From Cladosporium sp. IMV 00045 (lineage: Eukaryota; Ascomycota; Dothideomycetes; Cladosporiales; Cladosporiaceae): a stretch of DNA of 57,213 bases. Where the stretch lies: positions 1-57,213 of the forward strand of contig MSJI02000310.1 of the NCBI GenBank assembly GCA_001931905.2, in the 5' to 3' direction. Both the position numbers and the translations under genes were made by a program. Position 1 is the stretch's first letter. The number at the start of each line of letters is the position of its first letter. The notes beneath the pieces are model-generated. The model did no database searches. It saw only the letters and a program-made list of their open reading frames with translations, and was not told the DNA's origin. Below, piece after piece: positions 53,152 to 57,213 of the stretch.

Positions 53152-54115
53152 ATGCCGTATTCCCTCAAGGGACGCAACGTCCTCATCACCGGCGGGTCAA
53201 GGTAAAGTCACCACCTCAAGGCACGATGCACTTTTCCGTCAAGATACAATAAAAGCAACCGACACCCTACAATCACAATTGAGCAACTCCGGCACATGTA
53301 CATATCACAGCTAACCCACCATCAACACAGAGGCCTCGGCGCCGTAATCGCCCGCAAATTCGCCTCCGAAGGCAGCAACATCGCCATCAACTACGCCAAC
53401 AGCGAAGCCCCCGCGCAAGCCCTCTCCCAGGAATTGCAGACCAAGTACAACGTCAAGACAACAATCATCAAAGCCGACGCGGGCTCCACCAGCGAAGTCG
53501 CGACCTGCGTGCAGTCCGCCATCGACAGCCTGGGAGGCCTAGACATCGTCATCGCCAACGCGGGCTGGACGCGCTTCTCTGACTTCGCGGACCTCGACGC
53601 TCTCAGCGACGCGGAGTGGGATCGATGCTGGAAGACGAACGTGCTGGGCGTGAAGCAGCTTGTTGCGTCGGCGATGCCGGTTTTCAATGGGAATCCTGAG
53701 GGCGGCGTTGTGCTGGTTACGAGCTCGATCGCGGGTAGGAGTATTGGTGGTTCCAGCATGGCGTACTCCGTCACCAAGGCTGCGCAGCTGCATTTGGTCA
53801 AGTGTGTGGCGAAGACGCAGGGGAGTAAGGTAAGGGCTAATGCGGTGCTGCCGGGGCTGTTGTTGACGGAGTGGGGGTTGGAGTTTGGGGAGGAGAGGAT
53901 TGGGGCGTTGAAGGAGCAAGCGGTGCTGAAGAAGGAGGTGAGTTTGCAGGAACAATAAACGAGAGAATTTGGTCGCTGTTCGTTAATGCTGATTCGATCT
54001 CTCACAGACGGACCTCGAGGATTGCGCTGACATGTTTGTTTCGCTTGCGAAGAACACTAGTATTACGGGTCAGCATGTCCAGGTTGATTCTGGTCTTGCT
54101 ATACAGCATCTCTAG
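53152..54115 (+). CDS. Short-chain dehydrogenase/reductase (classical)
   Basis: Three exons, 53152-53201, 53331-53937 and 54008-54115, give 254 residues. Introns: 129 bp (GTAAAG...CAG) and 70 bp (GTGAGT...CAG). The classical SDR pattern is complete: NVLITGGSRGLGAVIAR (TGxxxGxG, split by intron 1), NAGWTRF, LVTSSIAG with the catalytic Ser, YSVTK with Tyr and Lys, and NAVLPGLLLTEWG. The C-terminus SITGQHVQVDSGLAIQ is the usual SDR ending. The length (about 250) is standard. Substrate unknown. It converges on a methyltransferase gene with about 150 bp between the stops. Confidence 0.92.
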
Positions 54116-54268
54116 ATGCTTTTGGCCTGGGACTAAAGCTCAAACCGTTTGAGAACTGTCTAGATGACTCTTGCCACGATATATGGTTCTATATACAACG
54201 TTGAACATGAGCTTCGAAGAACAGCATCCATGATCGTGAGACAGCACTACGGTCTATCTCAAGAGCAC

Positions 54269-55239
54269 CTAATCCTTAACCGCCTTCAGCGTAAATGACA
54301 ACGGCAATCGATCCCTCCCCTCTGTCAATGCCCATTCACCACCCCCAACCTCAACCATCTGCCCCTTAACCCCCTCAAACGGCACACTTCTATGCTCCAC
54401 CAACGCAGTCACCCTCAAACCCGCTCCCAACACCGCACCGACAACCTCTCCAATCCCATGATTCCACTCCACCATCTTACTCCTCCCCAACTTCTCCACT
54501 CCCTCAGAACTCCTCACATACGTCCCCTCCTGCTCCGTCACCATCCCCTCCCTCGTCTCGAAATACGGAAACCCAACCACCAACCTCTCCCTCTCCGCAA
54601 GATCGTCAATAGAAAGCAGCGCGGGATGCACATCTCTAATAAACAGTTCCCCACCACCAGATTTCAGCAAGTCAGCCACAACCCTCGCCCACCGCTTAAT
54701 ATCAGGAATCCAACAAATCGAGCCGATATTCACGAAAACAACATCAAACTCCCCACGTCCCAGCAATTCCGGCGCATCGTACACATCCCCCTCGACGAAA
54801 CGCAACCTATCACCTCCCGCTGCACGTCCCGCGAGGTCCCGCGCTTCTCCGAGACTGGCGGCGCTGAAATCGAGCCCGGTCACGGAGGAGGCTCCCAGGC
54901 GCGCGAGGGAGAGGGTGTCTGTTCCGATGTGGCTTTGAAGGTGGACTACGTTTTTGGAGGTGAGGGTGGGGAGCAGGGGGAGGTCGAAGGTTAGGGCGTG
55001 GGAGAGGGAGGTTGGGTTGGTTATTAGAGAGGGGAGGTGGTAGTCGGGGGATTGGGCGTGCTGGTTTTATTGGTTGGTTTTGGAGTTCAAGTGGGCTGGT
55101 AGGAAAGGGTTGGAGGGTTGGAGGGTTGGTTTTGGGATGGGCTCACGTGTGCTGCTCGCTCGTCCCAGCGGGCGCGGTTGATGGAGAGGTAGTTCTCGGA
55201 GTCGGCGAGGGAGTCGTTTGGGGTGGCGTTTTGTGGCAT
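54269..55239 (-). CDS. SAM-dependent methyltransferase, class I
   Basis: Two exons, 55239-55147 (31 codons) and 55060-54269, give 294 residues. The 86-bp intron has GTGAGC...CAG. The N-terminal helix NYLSINRARWDERAAH leads into the second exon (HAQSPDYHLPSLITNP). The SAM-binding fold shows motif I as VVHLQSHIGTDTLSLARLGA, where the usual GCG is SHIG; motif II as SVTGLDFSAASL; RLRFVEGDVYDAPE; and FDVVFVNIGSICWIP. FIRDVHPALLSI follows. The sequence resembles bacterial-type small-molecule methyltransferases also common in fungi. The substrate is unknown. Convergent with the SDR. Confidence 0.85.
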
Positions 55240-56428
55240 TTTTTTTTGTCTCGTTTCGTTCTTCTTCGAAATATCAGAGGCGAAGGGGGTCCAATGAGGT
55301 GCCACGTTGATTAATAAACGAGAGTGAGGAAGATGGCAGACAAAGGTACACTGTAAAAATGGTGTCTACCTTCTAGTCTTGTCGTTGGTCGTATTCAATC
55401 AGAATCACCAATATATTCTGATCCATCAGGTAAAAGGCGCACTTCAAGGCGGCGACCAAACATCGACACCGCGGGGGACTCAAAGGCGCTCTTGAATGAC
55501 CAACCGCGCTCTCCACCGTGGAGAAGCATAGCGTGGAAGTCTAAAAACCAACTTAGGTAGGTCGCTCAACATCGATCCCAGTAGCGAATTGGACCACTAT
55601 GGATTCTCCAACAAGGCTCGCAACGACATTGCTGGACCAGTCCGTGTGATCGATAGTCGCAAGGAAAACCAGTAAAGCCCAGCCGTACTCATCTTGTAAT
55701 GCACGCGCATGTCGTTTTGTGAGCATTTCAATCCATTCCGATTCCAATTCCTACCTATATGAAGAAGTCGTCATGTGATGTTTTTCGAAACTTAAGTGAG
55801 TCTTGCTGGAAGCAAGGTGAGGTATAGGAGGGCTGAGGGTTGATCGTAAATACTTGGGTTTGATATGTCTATATAATCACAGCACAAAGCTAATCCTGCA
55901 CAATTGATACTATTGATCTCAAAATTAAAGTCGTAAAAAATGGTGGTCCCGTTGCATCTCAAGCCACAGGGGTAATGGTATGAAAACATAAGAAAGAAAA
56001 GGGAGGAAGGGAAGATCCAGCGCCGAGCACATCTGTCCGCCATTCTTCCAAGTTATGTACTGAAAGGCCAAAAGGACTCAGTGCCGCCCATTCCCCAAAA
56101 TTAAGAGGTTTGTAATAATTTTTGTCCAAATGTTCCTCTGCACTGTTCTTTTCTCCGAATTTATTCATCTTTCCCAGCATTTTGTCCAATTTTGACCCGT
56201 TGTCTGTCGAGAGATAGAAGAGAGGAGAGAGATCCCAGTGAAATGCAAGAACTGCCAATGAAGAAAGGAAAATCGTAAAAGTTGTCGCTCAGAAATGCAG
56301 CAAAGATGTGGTACGTCCCCATGTTCGTGTTTGGAGGGAGGTCCGCGTAGAAAGCAAATGAGGTATTTGTTTGAGGCCGTGAGAGTGAGAGATACAAGCA
56401 ATTTCGTATGCACTACCCTCCGACGAAC
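55240..56428. other. Intergenic region, no gene seen
   Basis: About 1.2 kb, AT-rich, upstream of the methyltransferase and downstream of the last gene. A minus frame of 99 codons near 55959-56258 shows no family features and overlaps others. Confidence 0.5.
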
Positions 56429-57213
56429 TTAGAAGTTACTCGCCGTATTGACCGCGCCGTTCGGATTGCGGTAAGAATCGACCGAGTTGGTAGCAGCATG
56501 GCTTGAAGCCGCCGTCGCCTTCTCGCGGCGGATACTATCGCGCGGCGAGCCGGCGGATCCCATGCCGAAATCGTCCACGGCTGCGGCCTGCTCGCGCTTC
56601 TTCTTGGCCCACAAGCGCCAGGCGACGATGGCCAGGCCGCCAATGAGAATGGCGCCGCCGATGCCGCCAACCACGCCGCCGATGATGGCTTTGGTCTGCG
56701 GGCTGAGAGAGCTGCCGCCGCCTCCGCTGCCGCCGCCGCCTTTGACGAGGGTGGGGTCGACGGTTGCGGTTGCGACTTCGGTGGAGGAGACGACGCGGTC
56801 GCTGGTCAGGACGCGCGAGCGCTGGACCCCGTCTTCCGTGTAGAAGGAGGTGGTTGTGTAGGGTTCTGTGGACTCGTGCACGATGTTGGATGTGATTGTT
56901 GTGGCGGATTTGAGGGTCGAGGGGTCGATGGTACTGCTGCCTATGACGACGGCGGCGTCTGAGTCTGAGTCGGTTACGGTGCGGACGGCGGAGGAGGTTG
57001 TTCGAGGCGCGGATGAGGAGACGGGGACGGAGGAGGTGATGGTGCTGCCTGCGCTGTCGGTTGTCGTTACGGCTGAGCTGCTTGAGGGTGTTGCGGTTGT
57101 GCCAGTCGTTTCTTCATCGGTGGAGGTGGTTTCTGAGGGCTGGCTCGAAGTCGGCGAGGCAGACGGCGAGGTCGTGTCGTTGTCATCATCTGTCGCGGTT
57201 GTAGGTCCAGGAT
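56429..57213 (-). CDS. Ser/Thr-rich single-pass surface protein, Mid2/WSC-like layout (5' end outside window)
   Basis: The C-terminal 260 residues or so are visible; the frame stays open to the right edge. From the edge inward: a long Ser/Thr/Asp/Pro-rich extracellular segment, probably heavily O-mannosylated; DPTLVKGGGGSGGGGSSLSP as a flexible juxtamembrane linker; one membrane helix IIGGVVGGIGGAILIGGLAI then VAWRLWAKKKR with repeated GxxxG and a basic stop-transfer; and a short cytosolic tail ending NTASNF. This is the layout of fungal cell-wall sensors (Mid2, Wsc) and of many uncharacterised surface proteins. Without the N-terminus (a WSC or other domain, signal peptide) it cannot be placed more closely. 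No introns are needed in the visible part. Confidence 0.65.
   Translation of the reverse strand, partial: PGPTTATDDDNDTTSPSASPTSSQPSETTSTDEETTGTTATPSSSSAVTTTDSAGSTITSSVPVSSSAPRTTSSAVRTVTDSDSDAAVVIGSSTIDPSTLKSATTITSNIVHESTEPYTTTSFYTEDGVQRSRVLTSDRVVSSTEVATATVDPTLVKGGGGSGGGGSSLSPQTKAIIGGVVGGIGGAILIGGLAIVAWRLWAKKKREQAAAVDDFGMGSAGSPRDSIRREKATAASSHAATNSVDSYRNPNGAVNTASNF

Noticed and set aside
55959..56258. Minus-strand 99-codon frame
   Set aside because: AT-rich region with several overlapping short frames, no features.
1..57213. Biosynthetic (secondary metabolite) gene cluster, CRISPR array, prophage or intact transposon
   Set aside because: No PKS, NRPS, terpene synthase or other core enzyme, no regularly spaced repeats, no transposase, integrase or terminal repeats seen; gene content is mostly housekeeping.

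Overview
This is nuclear DNA of a filamentous ascomycete, by overall character probably a Dothideomycete (the class is an inference). Genes are dense and lie on both strands. Many have short introns of about 50-160 bp with GT...AG borders and CTAAC or CTGAC branch points. Gene content is typically fungal: a Zn2Cys6 regulator, Med5, Vtc1, an Anp1/Mnn9 glycosyltransferase, an SMN protein and a Tctex-type dynein light chain. I reconstructed 26 complete or edge-truncated protein genes by joining exons in phase, one further large gene of unknown family, and one intron-containing tRNA-Leu(AAG).

Layout. 1-7.7 kb: the start of a phosphate permease running off the left edge (-), VPS29 (-), an alanine-glyoxylate aminotransferase (+) and an NTF2-like protein (-). 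7.74 kb: tRNA-Leu. 8-12.5 kb: a six-exon gene for a 1035-residue protein I cannot name, followed by a gap holding a diverged direct repeat. 12.5-17.5 kb: NDC1 nucleoporin (-), PEP12 SNARE (+) and a conserved fungal protein (-). 18.3-22.2 kb: aldo/keto reductase (+), SDR (-) and a small putatively myristoylated membrane protein (+). 23.2-30.4 kb: SMN1 (-) and NOP15 (+) sharing a 258-bp promoter, a UBA-UBX protein (-), SCS2/VAP (+) and a Tctex dynein light chain (-).

31-40.6 kb looks like a small catabolic gene cluster: an MFS permease of the Dal5/allantoate type (-), a Zn2Cys6 transcription factor (-) and a divergently transcribed 5-oxoprolinase/hydantoinase (+). The two intergenic regions serving these genes hold 12 copies of the hexamer CGGCAA/TTGCCG. 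Several are paired as inverted repeats with outward CGG/CCG triplets, the arrangement expected of a Zn2Cys6 binding site. This self-contained uptake, regulation and hydrolysis module is the best candidate here for an undescribed system.

41.3-57.2 kb: VTC1 (+), a gene-poor 2.4 kb, a hexose transporter (+), an Anp1-type mannosyltransferase (+), Mediator subunit 5 (+), an SDR (+), a SAM methyltransferase (-) and the C-terminal part of a Ser/Thr-rich single-pass surface protein (-) cut by the right edge.

Exon borders were chosen by eye from splice consensus, reading phase and protein continuity. Family names come from recognising the sequences, not from a search.
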